A DNA stretch of 64,000 nt from WHSW01 sp963777775. Lineage in GTDB: Bacteria; Actinomycetota; Thermoleophilia; Solirubrobacterales; 70-9. The stretch lies in contig CAVZRL010000009.1 of assembly GCA_963777775.1 (NCBI GenBank), positions 1,674,001 through 1,738,000 of the forward strand, read 5' to 3'. Shown here piece by piece: positions 8,656 through 17,381 of the stretch. Both the position numbers and the translations under genes were made by a program. The notes beneath the pieces were generated by a model. That model did no database searches and was not told the origin of the DNA. It saw only the letters and a program-made list of their open reading frames with translations. How positions within the stretch are numbered: the first letter of the stretch is position 1; every line of letters begins with the position of its first letter.

Positions 8656-9741
8656 TCACTCGGCTGTCACGAAGCGCCCGCGGACGATCGCCCGGATCTC
8701 GTCGAGGTCCGGCCACTGCGAGGACGGCCCTTCCGGGCGGCGCACGCGGAGCGGCTCGCCCGGCTCCAGGCCGGCGAGCAACTCGGCGTTCTCGGGTCGG
8801 CCCAGCTGCTCGGCGACGGTGAGCCGGGCGGTCTCGATCACGCGGTTGCGGTTGCGGGTGCTCATCAGGTTGCGGCTGATCACCTGCAGGTCCTCGCCGG
8901 TCGGCTGGACCAGGACCACCTCGCAGCCCCTGGCGCGTAGCTTCTTCGCCTCGCTGCCGAGCCGGCGTCCCGAGGCGCGGCGGAAGGCAAGGCCCGGCCA
9001 CTCGCGCGGGTCGAGGGCGCGGACGGGGTGCAGGCTGGAGGTCGGGTTGAGGCAGATCACGAGGTCGAGTCCTTCGTCGCGGACCAGATCGAGATTCGAG
9101 GCCGAGTAGACGCCGCCGTCGACGTAGCGGCGGCCGTTGATCGAAACCGGGGCGTAGAAGGCGGGAATCGCGCACGACGCGGCCACCGCGTCAGGCAGGT
9201 CGGCCGGCGGCGCTCCCTGGCGGCCGAACGGGACGCGGCGGCCGGTCGAGTAGTCACACGCCACCACCCAGTGCGCGGGGTGATCGGTCCAGCCGCGCGT
9301 GACGACGGTGCGGACGATCTCCTTCAGCGGCTCGGTCGAGATCAGCCCGCGCGGCGCCCAGCCCGAGAACGCGGCACCAGGGGTATGGCGGTGAGGCTGA
9401 CGCAGGGTGCGCAGCGCCAGCGGCCAGGACCCCGGCCCGGGCCGCGGCCAGGCGCGCTCGAACCCGAACCGGGCGCCGCCCGATCGGTCGGCCTCGGCCT
9501 GCGGGCGGCCGCGGGCGTCGGTGACGCCCTCGAAGGTCTCTCCGGCCGAGTGGGCGACCATGAACCAAGGAGGGATTCCGGCCACGCAGAGCGAGCCGAT
9601 CACAGATCCGGCCGAGGTGCCGACAACGACCTCGGCTGTCGCCGGATCCCAGCCGGTCTGCTCGGCGACCGCGTCCAGCGCCCCGGTCAACCAGGCGCCG
9701 CCCTGCACGCCGCCGGCGCCGAGAACCAGCCCCACCCTCAT
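8656..9741 (-). CDS. Patatin-like phospholipase
   Basis: A 361-aa lipid acyl hydrolase using a Ser-Asp dyad. The oxyanion loop GAGGVQGG is at residues 8-15, the nucleophile elbow GTSAG has Ser43, and the Asp is in VDGG at D208. Length and order match bacterial patatins of the RssA/YchK type. The ATG at 9741 is chosen because the family begins directly with VGLVLGAGG; the longer open frame upstream overlaps the tRNA-Leu gene on the other strand. No signal peptide is present, so it is probably intracellular. It stands next to the zf-UBP gene. Confidence 0.85.
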   Translation of the reverse strand: MRVGLVLGAGGVQGGAWLTGALDAVAEQTGWDPATAEVVVGTSAGSVIGSLCVAGIPPWFMVAHSAGETFEGVTDARGRPQAEADRSGGARFGFERAWPRPGPGSWPLALRTLRQPHRHTPGAAFSGWAPRGLISTEPLKEIVRTVVTRGWTDHPAHWVVACDYSTGRRVPFGRQGAPPADLPDAVAASCAIPAFYAPVSINGRRYVDGGVYSASNLDLVRDEGLDLVICLNPTSSLHPVRALDPREWPGLAFRRASGRRLGSEAKKLRARGCEVVLVQPTGEDLQVISRNLMSTRNRNRVIETARLTVAEQLGRPENAELLAGLEPGEPLRVRRPEGPSSQWPDLDEIRAIVRGRFVTAE

Positions 9742-9841
9742 CCCCGCAACGCTATCGCCTCGATCGGGGGATCGACCCTCGTACAGAACGTCGATCCCCC
9801 GCGCGACGGGGAATCCACGCGCTAGATTCTGAGACCCGCAC

Positions 9842-9925
<84 letters not shown>

Positions 9926-9953
9926 CTCGACGCTCGCTAAAATCGACCCCCTC

Positions 9954-10026
9954 GCCGCTATCGTCTAGGGGACTAGGACGCCGGATTCTCAGTCCGGAAA
10001 CCGGGGTTCGAATCCCCGTAGCGGTG
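9954..10026 (+). tRNA. tRNA-Glu (anticodon CTC), island integration target
   Basis: A 73-nt tRNA. Acceptor GCCGCTA pairs with TAGCGGT (first pair G-U). The anticodon stem CCGGA/TCCGG encloses TTCTCAG, giving CTC. The T arm is CGGGG-TTCGAAT-CCCCG. It lies 28 nt after tRNA-Leu, so both are probably one transcript. Its 3' half, from the anticodon loop onward, is repeated exactly at 22326-22387, which marks it as the attachment site of the downstream island. Confidence 0.95.
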
Positions 10027-10045
10027 CTAGACGAAACCCCCGCTA
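9984..10045 (+). repeat. attL: 62-bp direct repeat containing the tRNA-Glu 3' half
   Basis: An exact 62-bp match to 22326-22387. It begins in the anticodon stem-loop of tRNA-Glu, runs through the 3' end of the tRNA and ends CCCCCGCTA, inside the following terminator hairpin. A repeat of a tRNA 3' half at both ends of a gene block is the classic footprint of tyrosine-recombinase integration into a tRNA gene. Confidence 0.9.
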
Positions 10046-10057
10046 GTCGGGGGTTTT
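10034..10057 (+). terminator. Rho-independent terminator of the tRNA operon
   Basis: AAACCCCC-GCTAGTC-GGGGGTTTT forms a perfect 8-bp stem followed by T residues, 7 nt after the tRNA-Glu gene. The att repeat ends inside the loop, so only the left arm of this hairpin is present at attR. The right arm here therefore lies on the island side. Confidence 0.85.
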
Positions 10058-10151
10058 CTGCGCTCTGAGAGCGGCGCCGGCGCGAGCGAGAACGCCGAAA
10101 TCGGGGGTGTTCTACGTCCTGAGAGCCTCGCCGCCGAGAGCGCGAACGCCG
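10047..10151 (+). repeat. Imperfect tandem duplication (about 52 bp x 2) at the left island edge
   Basis: Two adjacent units, 10047-10098 and 10099-10151, each run from TCGGGGGT through CTGAGAGC to GCGAACGCCG (with AACGCCG shared) and are about 80% alike. They follow the tRNA terminator. A further short direct repeat, GATTGCAACCC twice, lies just after at 10152-10175. No gene is seen between 10058 and 10160. Confidence 0.6.
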
Positions 10152-10159
10152 GATTGCAA

Positions 10160-10520
10160 CCCGATTGCAACCCGAGCTGCTTGGCTTGGCGCCGATGCGG
10201 CTGCGAAAACGCTTGAGGGGTTCCTCCATCGAGCGCAGGGCGGCGTCCTTCAAGACGCGCCGCGTCGCCGGTCCCGAGAGCGTCTCGCGCTCGAGCAGCT
10301 CGGCGGCGAGAGCTTCGACGAGCTTCCAGTGCGACTCGATCATCTCCTCGGCGACCACCCCCAGGTAGTCGACGTAGGCCTGGGTCGTCTTCGGTGAGCT
10401 GCACACGGCCTCGGCCAGGGAAACGACCTGCCCCACGTCGTCTCGGGCGCCGGGGCTCTTGGGCTTCCCCGTGTACCGGCATTCGGCCGCAGCGCCAGCG
10501 AGCCCCGCGACGATCGCCAC
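10160..10520 (-). pseudogene. Fragment related to the C-terminal (M41-like) domain of FtsH
   Basis: The reading frame contains AGLAGAAAECRYTG, then SPGARDDVGQVVSLAEAV, then VVAEEMIESHWKLVEALAAE and LLERETLSG. This order matches the helical C-terminal half of the FtsH/M41 peptidase domain (GGRAAEE, GARDDL.QAT, LLE.HW..VEALA..LLE.ETL). There is no AAA ATPase domain and no HExxH zinc motif upstream; a stop codon lies at about 10599 and the cupin gene occupies that space. The frame downstream runs nonsensically into the tRNA genes, so the true 3' end is lost. Small M41-like proteins without ATPase exist in actinobacteria, and this looks like a remnant of one. A GTG at 10520 is the only nearby start. 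Confidence 0.5.
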
Positions 10521-10557
10521 TGCTGGGTAGTCAGAGGGTTGCGGCGTGGCACTCGCA

Positions 10558-11022
10558 TCAGCCGACCGGATTGCAGCCAGCAGCGGCCTGTGCCGCCATC
10601 ATCTGCTCCTCATCAGGCATCGGATGGTCTGCTGGCGGCAGGGCGCGGGCGCGGGCCGGATCGCTCGTCGCTTTGACCAGATCCTCGAAGCCGCCGGGGG
10701 TGAGGGCAAAGAGCATTCGGGAGCCAGCCTCGCCCACCTCGTAGCGATGGGGGATGTCGCGCGGGCCGAATACGAAGTCGCCCGCGCTCGCCTCAATCGT
10801 CCGGCCGCCGACCTCGAACGTCACCTCGCCCTCGAGCACCCAGAATGCCTCGTCCTCGCGGTGATGAACATGCATTGGGGCTTTGACCCCAGGGGGATCG
10901 GTGACATCCAGAACGGTCAGACTCCCGCCGGTGTCCGCCGCAGTGGCCTTGATTATGGCCAGCGCGCCGAGCCACCACCGCGCCTCTCCTTCGTCGCTTC
11001 TCACTGCCAGTGCACCCGTCAT
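10558..11022 (-). CDS. Cupin-domain protein
   Basis: A 154-aa single-domain cupin. Motif 1 is PMHVHHREDEAFWVLEGE (His-x-His with a following Glu and Gly). Motif 2 is GDFVFGPRDIPHRYEV with the metal-site His. The ATG at 11022 is preferred over the one at 11049 because GGAAGGGAG lies 6-7 nt upstream. Such proteins bind a metal and act as small-molecule sensors or dioxygenase-like enzymes; the specific function here is unknown. The C-terminus (HPMPDEEQMMAAQAAAG) is helical. It is one of the few intact genes on the left part of the island. Confidence 0.8.
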   Translation of the reverse strand: MTGALAVRSDEGEARWWLGALAIIKATAADTGGSLTVLDVTDPPGVKAPMHVHHREDEAFWVLEGEVTFEVGGRTIEASAGDFVFGPRDIPHRYEVGEAGSRMLFALTPGGFEDLVKATSDPARARALPPADHPMPDEEQMMAAQAAAGCNPVG

Positions 11023-11103
11023 AGGTGCTCCCTTCCTTCGTCGGGTCATCGATGCTCAAACGCAGGATGGCGTAGTGCTGCGGGTTGCCGCTTTCGCGTG
11101 AGA

Positions 11104-11143
11104 GCGGAAGTACCGCTTTCCATGCAACGCGGAACTTCTCCGC
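11104..11143. repeat. Short palindromic repeat, GCATGG-loop type (copy 1)
   Basis: CCGCTTTCCATGCAACGCGG is an imperfect palindrome embedded in flanking GCGGAAGTA and GAACTTCTCCGC, which also pair. It belongs to the small repeat family also found at 11269, 13106, 18475, 18502, 20528 and 63074. It lies between the cupin and the kinase gene. Confidence 0.6.
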
Positions 11144-11237
11144 GGTGGCAACAGTGATCAGCGCTGGGACTGATGCGTCCTACCCAGGACGCGGCGCTAG
11201 GGCATACAGCCGCGCAAGCGCAGGTGATCCACGGACT

Positions 11238-11288
11238 GAAGCTGTTTCGCTTTACGTCCGAAGCTGTTTCGCTTTACGTCCGAAGCGG
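11238..11288. repeat. 22-bp exact tandem repeat ending in a CGTCC-type palindrome (copy 2)
   Basis: Two adjacent identical 22-bp units (11238-11259 and 11260-11281) each contain TTTCGCTTTACGTCCGAAGC. The second is completed by GAAGCGG, giving the palindrome TCGCTTT-ACGTCC-GAAGCGG at 11269-11288. It is the same small-repeat family as at 20528 and 63074. Together with copy 1, this is what the 11023-11320 gap between genes holds. Confidence 0.65.
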
Positions 11289-11320
11289 CATTTCCCGGAC
11301 GGCCTGGAAGGCTCCCGCCA

Positions 11321-11714
11321 TGCGCGTCTTGGTCACTGGAATGTCCGGCGTCGGCAGGTCCACGTTGGCGGGCGAGTTGCGTAAGCCGGATACAAGGCTT
11401 ACGACGCCGAGGACCACGGATTCGCCGAACCGCGAGCCGAGGGTCGCTGGGGCTGGCGCCGCGACAAGGTCGCCGAATTGCTCGACCGGTCCCAGGATCA
11501 GCTGATGTTCTTTGCCGGCTGCTCTGAGGAGCAGGCAGAGCTTCCGTTCGACTGCCGCGCGTTGCTGACTGCCCCTAAGTCCGTGCTAATGGACCGGCTG
11601 CGGATCCGAACGAGCAACCCATACGGGCAAGACGAACGCGAGCTTTCTCAAGTGCTGGCTGACCTCGCCGAGATCGAGCCACTGCTGCGGCGCTCCGCAG
11701 ACCTGGTCTCGTGA
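11321..11714 (+). pseudogene. P-loop nucleotide kinase-like protein, frameshifted
   Basis: It opens MRVLVTGMSGVGRSTLAGEL, a Walker A loop of the AAA_18/adenylate-kinase-like family in which the usual GKS is GRS. After one extra base near 11386 the frame resumes as GYKAYDAEDHGFAEPRAEG and GRWGWRRDKVAELLDRSQD. It ends with LLTAPKSVLMDRLRIRTSNP and PYGQDERELSQVLADLAEIE, a typical lid and C-terminus. Corrected length is about 131 aa, somewhat short for the family (170-180 aa). The region that normally reads LFVSG here reads MFFAG. It is probably a decayed small kinase; the substrate is unknown. Confidence 0.65.
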
Positions 11715-11773
11715 CTACCGAATCGCCAGCAGAACCACCGGACGCCCGCCGACTTCCCCTGATCGTCCATGCG

Positions 11774-12983
11774 CTAGCCGGGAAGCGACGCCTCGATCTC
11801 ATCCGAAGCCCTCTCGGTTCCATCCTCGCGAGCGATGCGCTCGGAGAGATCGGTCGCCCGCCTGCGCATGGCGTGGTCTTCTAGCGCCGTGCGGATTGCG
11901 TCACTGAGCGGCTCCGCGGTCAGCTTCTTCGCTGGCAATGGCTGGGGGCCAGCGCCAACCTCCCGCACCGCCTTTCCCCAGAAATACTGGTCTCCCTGGA
12001 ACGGGCAGACGATGCTGGGGCGCCCGGCCCGAAGTCCGGCGGCGGTCGTTCCGGCGCCTCCGTGATGGACGACGGCCGCAACCCGTGGAAACAGCCACCG
12101 ATGTGACGCTTGCTCGACCACGATTGTGTCGCCATTCCAGGCTGGGCCGGCGAGTCCACCCCACCCGGTCGCAATGACAGCACGGGCGCCTGTCACTCGC
12201 AGGGCCTGGTCGACCGACCTGCTCAGCTGAACGGGGTCGGGACCGACGCTGCTTCCGAAGCCGACGTAGACCGGCGGTTCGCCGGCCGCGACGAAGGCTT
12301 CGAGCTCGGGGTCAATCGGCCATCCCCATCTTCGCTAAGCCAATAACCCGTCGCGACCGCGTTCGGCGGCCAGTCATGCGGCGTCGCCACGACGTTAGGG
12401 CTATAGCAATACAGCGTCTTGGTCGGTCGCGGCGGACTGCCGCGGGGCGCAAGCGAAAGGTGCTCGTCGCGCCAGTCGCGAATCAGGCCCGCGTATGGCC
12501 GCGTCAGGAGGCCGAGAAGTCGGTAGCTGGCGCGATTGAGCACCCCGCCGAGGTCACGGTTGACCATGCCGGGCAGCGGAAACGCCCGGGTTGGCGTCAG
12601 CATCGGGACCGTAAGCGCCTGTACGTGCGGGATCCCGAGCTTTTCTGCGATGTGCGGTGCCGCCAACGTCTTCTGGTGGGCGACGATCGCGTCGGGAGGA
12701 TGGGCTTTCGCCACCGTCCAGGTGTCTTCGAGCATCCCCCGGATCACCGGAAGACGTCCTCGCGAAGCGAGGGCTTCTTCCTATCGGGTGTCGGCAGCAG
12801 CGACCGGAAGTCGGCGCGGATCGGCGCAAACTCGACCCCGTCGTTACCAGGAGCCAGCCCGGAGAAGCGGGCATCGGTCGCGAATGTGACCGCATGGCCG
12901 CGGCTGGCCAGCCGTGCGGCGAGCGCCGCAAAGGGCTCGACATCTCCGGTGCTTCCAGCAGTGAGCACCATGATCTCGGCCAT
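11774..12983 (-). pseudogene. MGT/UDP-glycosyltransferase (GT1), two frameshifts
   Basis: Three reading-frame pieces join into one GT1 enzyme of about 400 aa. The N-terminus from the ATG at 12983 reads MAEIMVLTAGSTGDVEPFAA. The middle, after a shift near 12757, carries HIAEKLGIPHVQALTVPMLT. The C-terminal part, after a shift near 12332, contains PPVYVGFGSSVG and the sugar-nucleotide signature VVHHGGAGTTAAGLRAGRP followed by PFQGDQYFW. This is the sterol/macrolide glucosyltransferase type. The frame breaks make a full product unlikely unless they are sequencing errors. It is the longest recognisable coding relic on the island, and palindrome copy 3 lies about 120 bp upstream of its start. Confidence 0.8.
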
Positions 12984-13105
12984 CTGCGGTGATCGTAGAC
13001 GACGAGAAACGCAGCGGCGGGGCGCTTTCCAGGCACTGGGACAGCGCCCCCGTTGGCGAGCGCCGCACCTCCTGCGCGCGAGAAGAAGAAGCGTCGGCAT
13101 TCGTA

Positions 13106-13125
13106 TCGCTTTCCATGCAAAGCGA
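13106..13125. repeat. Perfect palindrome TCGCTTT-CCATGC-AAAGCGA (copy 3)
   Basis: Seven-base perfect arms around a CCATGC loop. It is the cleanest member of the GCATGG-loop group of the small repeat family. It lies in the gap between the glycosyltransferase and the NYN relic. Confidence 0.7.
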
Positions 13126-13268
13126 CACTTCTGCTTCCGCGTGACAGGACGCGTCTCGGCCACAGCGCCGACTCGCTCGCGCAGCGGACGACGAGGGGTT
13201 AGCCGGAGGTCGAACGCCACATCTGCGTGGTGGAAGACCGACGCCGGGCCTGTCCGAACTGACCTTCG

Positions 13269-13631
13269 CTAAGCGGCGTCGATTCGGTCGCGGAACCCCG
13301 CCGCAGGTTCGACCGTCGCACCAGGCCGTGGACGAGGTCGGTGAGCACGTGGTCAGAGGTGACGACCCGGATCGAGCGCGGGTCGGATCGGCCCGCACGC
13401 GGCGGACGATCTCGTCGTCGGCGGCGTTGGGTCGAGGCGCGGCGCGTGCGCGATCTGGATCACCGGCGAGGCGAGGCGGCCGGGGCCTGCGCTCAAGACG
13501 AGAGAGTCGGCGTCGCTGGCGCGGACCAGAGCTCGAGCCGATCGACTAGAGGGGCCATCGCCGGTCAGGTCACGCCACCAGCCATCGGGCCGGCTCCCGA
13601 TTACGTTCATCCCGTCGACCAGGAGACGCAT
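13269..13631 (-). pseudogene. NYN-domain (PIN-like RNase) relic
   Basis: The ATG at 13631 gives MRLLVDGMNVIGSRPDGWWR, the exact opening of actinobacterial YacP/NYN-domain proteins, which are PIN-fold predicted RNases. Only pieces follow in frame: VIQIAHAPR, then after shifts DDEIVRRVRADP, VVTSDH and finally GFRDRIDAA before a stop at 13269. At least three single-base shifts separate these pieces. The first two catalytic acidic residues (D in LVDGMN, D in DDEIV) are still readable, but no continuous protein is. Confidence 0.65.
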
Positions 13632-13732
13632 CGGCCAGGATCGCAAAGAAGACGATCAGTCCGCGCCGAGAGAGGGCAGCGTGACGGGGGGAACGTCGCA
13701 AGGCGGAGTCGCTGACCGCCGGGACCGCCGAG

Positions 13733-13921
13733 GTGGCTCGCTACACAACAAGCGAGGGAATTTTCGCTGAGAATTCCGCACCTGAGATCGCAAGCCGCGA
13801 AGAAGTGCTCGCGATGCTGACCGAGAAGGCCCGCCAGGGTTACACCGGTGCGATGATCGCGCTCGAGCGGGCGCTGCGAGCGGCCGAGCGAAAGGAACGC
13901 GAAGAGCTCGATACGAGCTAG
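13733..13921 (+). CDS. Small helical protein of unknown function
   Basis: A 62-aa intact frame beginning at GTG 13733 after a GAGG site. It reads mostly helical, with SREEVLAMLTEKARQGYTGA and MIALERALRAAERKEREELD as the body. It shows weak resemblance to the helical segments of phage terminase small subunits (a few residues only). The base composition is slightly lower in GC than the flanks. A 15-codon frame with a CEYC knuckle (13938-13985, GTG start) follows immediately and may be the start of a lost zinc protein. Function unknown. Confidence 0.5.
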   Translation: MARYTTSEGIFAENSAPEIASREEVLAMLTEKARQGYTGAMIALERALRAAERKEREELDTS

Positions 13922-14216
13922 ATCGCATCCTGGCCAAGTGAAGCCGGTCCAGTTCATCTGCGAATACTGCCGTCGACCCATCTGAGCCCGCGCTCCTCGG
14001 GACAAGGTGAGGCGCGGAGGCTCGCCGGCGCCGGGGACCAGCGGGCGCGGGGCCCCGCATTCGTTCCGCCCGCGCCGCCCCCGGAACGAGAACCGAGGGC
14101 GTCCCCAGGTCTACTCCTGAAGCCCGGCGACTTCGAGGGCTGTCTCTGGTTGTGGCAGGTGCATCTTCGATGTCGCGTGCACCTTGAGGAGGCGATGAAC
14201 AGCTTCATCAAGGCGG

Positions 14217-14375
14217 ATGACTCTGGATCGCGTGTTAGGTCGACTTCGGCTGCCGCACGGAGAGCTTCGATCGAAGGAGCAGAAGCAATGGGCCGAAGCC
14301 GACTCCAAGATCAACGTCGCGCAACGTGGCCTAGAAGACTTGGCTGAGCCGGACGCTTCCGGTCCCAGTCTTTGA
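14217..14375 (+). CDS. Possible 52-aa small protein
   Basis: An uninterrupted frame from ATG 14217 to TGA 14375. The second half, EQKQWAEADSKINVAQRGLE then DLAEPDASGPSL, has a protein-like amphipathic pattern. The start is uncertain: AGGAGG at 14187-14192 is closer to another ATG (14195) in a different frame. Everything else between 13985 and 14398 looks non-coding, except a minus-strand tail at 14111-14150 that reads TALEVAGLQE followed by a stop, resembling the C-terminal tail of the SnoaL-like proteins at 22-25 kb. Confidence 0.25.
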   Translation: MTLDRVLGRLRLPHGELRSKEQKQWAEADSKINVAQRGLEDLAEPDASGPSL

Positions 14376-14397
14376 GCCTGAGGGCACGCCGGGATGC

Positions 14398-14790
14398 CTA
14401 GTCCCAGGCGCCACTGATCGGGCAACCGCCGACGCCAGCCTCTGTGCACGGCAACGCGACTGTGCCATTCGGCGTCCGCTCGATCGTGAAGACGTTGCCC
14501 GATTCGACTCGACTGAGACCTGATAGCTAGCGCGTTGCGTCGTCAGGGCCACCGAGCCATCATCAATAATCGTCCGCTCGATCGCGTGGAGATCCGCCAC
14601 GGTCGCCCCCGCATAGGAGCCGCCGTTGTCGGTCGGTAGGTCTCGACAACAGTGAGAGCCGTTTGAGCTTCCGCTTGGCGTCGGCATCGGCCGCGAGGAT
14701 GCCCTTCTCGCTCATCGTGTCTTGCTGAGCGGAGTCCTCTCCGCCGGTGAGAAGCACGACTGCGATCACCACTCGAATCACTGCGAGCAG
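14398..14790 (-). pseudogene. Type IV prepilin-like relic
   Basis: Read on the minus strand with frame changes, the pieces match an actinobacterial type IV pilin after its N-terminal helix: GILAADADAK, then TALTVVETY, then TDNGGSYAGATVADLHAIE, then ASYQVSVES, and after a further shift GNVFTIERTPNGTV and CTEAGVGGCPISGAWD before the TAG at 14398. The glycine-tyrosine motif and the paired Cys near the C-terminus are characteristic of these pseudopilins. The prepilin peptidase site and N-terminal helix are only vaguely present (LLAVIRVVIAVVLL). At least three frameshifts make it non-functional. No other pilus gene is nearby. Confidence 0.6.
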
Positions 14791-15110
14791 CGCGCCACGT
14801 CAGATGGGTGGAGGGTCAACTTGTTACCGGTGACTCGTCGGTCGACGGGATCGAGGCCGAGGCTGCCACTGGGGGCGCGCCCTTGTCCTGCCTGTGCTCG
14901 CCCAGGCCGGCCGTCCACCATCGCAGCCGATCAGTGGCCTCGGATCGTCGTACGAACCTGGCGGCGGTGAAGCTGAGAGCGGAACTCGCTCATCTACGAC
15001 GATTTCGGCAGTAGCCGGCGCGAACTTGATCGCCACCCGCTGGACGGATGTCCGAGGTCGCAACCGCTCGCGGTACCGTCGCTCTGTCTTTAATGATTGG
15101 GGGAGATTCG

Positions 15111-16231
15111 GGATGCTCGGCAGGATAGGGCGTGCGTGCTGGCGGGAGCGACCTGGTCGCTCGCTCCCGTGGCTTGCACGCGGGCGAGGCGTTCGTCTAC
15201 TGGGCTAACTCCGGTACCGGCACGATCGGGCGCGCCAACCTGGACGGATGTCGTCGACCAGAGGTTCATCACCGGCGCGCTATTCCCCGCGTCGGTGGCA
15301 CTCGACGGTTCCACATCTACTGGGACAACGTCGGCGGAAACACGATCGGGCGCGCCAATCTGGACGGGAGTGGCGTCGACGAGGTTCATCACCGGCGCGC
15401 ACGCGCCGTCGGGGTGGCCGTCGACTCCGCGCACCTGTTTTGGGCCAACAACCTCGACGACTCGATCGGGCGCGCCAACCTGGACGGGAGCGGCGTTGAC
15501 CAGATTTTCATCAGCGCGAAAGACCCGTGCGGACCGGCAGTCAACGCGACTCACCTCTACTGGGGCACCGGTCTCGGTGACACGATCGGGCGCGCGAGTC
15601 TGAGCGGCACCGGCGTCGACCGAAAGTTCATAAGCGGCACGACTTTCGCTGCCCCCTGGCGCTTGACGCCGCGCCCTCTACTGGGCGGGACTGTCGACGA
15701 TCGGCGCGCGAAGCTGAATGGCACCGGGGTCGAGCGGAGCTCATCCGCGGCGAAGCCCAGGACCACCGTCGAGACGCTGGACGCCGCGGACGTCTATTGG
15801 GCCAACGGAATCGGGGCGATGATCGGGCGCGCCCACCTCAACGGCAAGGGGGCGATCCAGAGCTTCATCTGCGGCGCAAATCTCCCCGGCGGGGTGGCGG
15901 TCGACGCCTTGGCCCCGCCGCCACCGCCCTCGCCCTCGAACCAGATCAGCTTCTGCGAGGTAAACACGAACACGCACAAGGGGACGGCGAAGGTCACCCT
16001 GAACGTCGACGCCCCGCGAGCTTAGGCTCGCCAAGACCAAGAAGGTCAAGGGCGCGAGGAAGGCCGTGGCTGTGCGGGGCACCCAGGGCTGACGGTGAAG
16101 TCGAGGGAAAGGCGAAGAAGAACTGCGCAGGAGGAGCGCAAGGTGACGGTCAACGCAAAGGTCACCTTCACCCCGACCGGGGGTAGCCGGGGACCGAGAG
16201 CACGAAGATCAAGTTGGTCAAGCGGCGCTAG
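15111..16231 (+). pseudogene. YWTD-like beta-propeller protein, multiply frameshifted
   Basis: Seven or more repeats of the pattern (V/L)YWAN..G.TIGRANLDGSGV..(R)FI are spread over three frames, for example YWANSGTGTIGRANLDG and DSIGRANLDGSGVDQIFIS. After the propeller comes a C-terminal part rich in Lys (KVTLNVDAP, then KVTFTPTGG, KIKLVKRR). The intact gene at 44238-45449 has the same repeat and the same kind of tail, so this is a decayed homologue. A start is possible at ATG 15111. At least five single-base shifts are needed to read it through. The 14.8-15.1 kb region upstream shows no gene. Confidence 0.75.
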
Positions 16232-16374
16232 CGGCCATCGTCACTTGCCTACCAACCGTCCCCGCTGATAGCGCCGAGGCCCTCCAGGCCGCCGAGCTTC
16301 GGAGTAGCGCTTGGACGACAAGCGGCTGGCATGGATTGCGAAGTCGGCAACGGCGAGGCGAGCTATGAGGTCGG

Positions 16375-16860
16375 TCAACGCGGATGAAGGCGCACGGCAT
16401 GCACGCGCAGGGCGTCAAGGAGCGTCACCAGCTTCCCCACGTCGTAGTCGGTCCCGGCGACGGTGCGGCGGCCTTGCTTGAGCTCGAAGTCGCGCGAGGT
16501 CTCATATCGTCGAACAGGGTGGTGAACGCGCTCGTGAACCGCGCGTGACCTTTACCGGCGCCAGTCCGGCAAGCGACAAGCGGCTCGCGGGCGAGCGCGC
16601 GGAGCCCGGCGAGGGCTAGCTCGGTACGTGAGCTGAAAGGGCCAGTGCGGGTCGGTGTCGCAGGTCGAGTCGTGTGCCGTACCCCGAAGACGGTGAGGCG
16701 CTGGTCGACGCGCACCGGACCGCCGACGACGCGGTAACGGAGGAGGATGCCGGGTCGCCCCCTCGTACCGGCGTCACCGTAACCGCCCCCGCCGCCCAGC
16801 CCCAGTAGTGGCCGGCGACCAGGACTACTAGAGCAACCGAGCGAGAAGACCAGATTGCTA
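16375..16860 (-). pseudogene. Decayed gene of unknown function
   Basis: A minus-strand frame gives GILLRYRVVGGPVRVDQRLT, then TELALAGLRALAREPLVACR and FTSAFTTLFDD. After one shift near 16500 it continues YETSRDFELKQGRRTVAGTD and LVTLLDALRVHAVRLHP to a TGA at 16375. The register and amino-acid balance look like a real protein of about 120-150 aa, with a hydrophobic leader possibly near 16850-16800 (VALVVLVAG). No family was recognised. Nothing else is seen between 16232 and 16374. Confidence 0.35.
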
Positions 16861-17128
16861 TGCGTGGGCGATCCGAAGATCAGGAGGACAACGGTCAGCT
16901 AGAGGAGCCACACTGGTCACGATCTGGGAATAGGTCGGTGTGCGAGCTGATGGCAGTCGGCTAGGGCTTTGTTGGAGCGGGCACTGGCATCCCGAGCGAT
17001 CACAATCCACCAACTCGCGGTCGTCGGCCTCGATCGCCGCGTAGCACTTGTCGCAGGCCGCCAGTCGCGCTCGGCTGGTGGAACCAGCGCACTCCCCGAG
17101 AACCGCCGCAGCGGGGCATCGCGCAACC

Positions 17129-17368
17129 CTAGCGAACGTCTGGTCGGTCAGATACCCGCGCCCCGGTTCGATAGTCCCACGCCCGCTTCCCTTCGTCGGC
17201 TCGACTCTCAGGGAATACGGCGACGAGATTCGGTCGTAGATGGCGCCGCCGTACGACGAAGGTGAGGCGACCTGTCTCGGCAACTGCCCTCGCCCAGTCA
17301 GTCGCGTCATCTAGGTCGGCGAACCTTCCCTGCCACTTCCCGTCGAACGCGACTCGATAGCGGGCCAT
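17129..17368 (-). CDS. Small protein of a tandemly repeated family
   Basis: A 79-aa intact frame from ATG 17368: MARYRVAFDGKWQGRFADLD, then DATDWARAVAETGRLTFVVR, RRHLRPNLVAVFPES. It is the intact member of a local tandem family; the broken copy upstream (17382-17802) opens MASYQVGFDGKWQ and has the same WAESVGETGRIVLVIRRR core. The pattern (short beta strands, then a helix with DWA.AV.ETGR) suggests a compact alpha/beta domain, but no named family was recognised. Downstream, to about 16930, a Cys-rich stretch (ACDKCYAAIE, CDRSGCQC) appears out of frame and may be another relic. Confidence 0.5.
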   Translation of the reverse strand: MARYRVAFDGKWQGRFADLDDATDWARAVAETGRLTFVVRRRHLRPNLVAVFPESRADEGKRAWDYRTGARVSDRPDVR

Positions 17369-17381
17369 CGTCGAGAAGACT

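Noticed and set aside
11238..11288. Direct repeats considered as a CRISPR array
   Set aside because: Only two adjacent identical units with no spacer between them and no cas gene anywhere in the window.
16930..17110. Cys-rich stretch (ACDKCYAAIE, CDRSGCQC) as a zinc-binding gene
   Set aside because: It has no start codon with a ribosome site in its frame and is interrupted; noted only as a possible relic.
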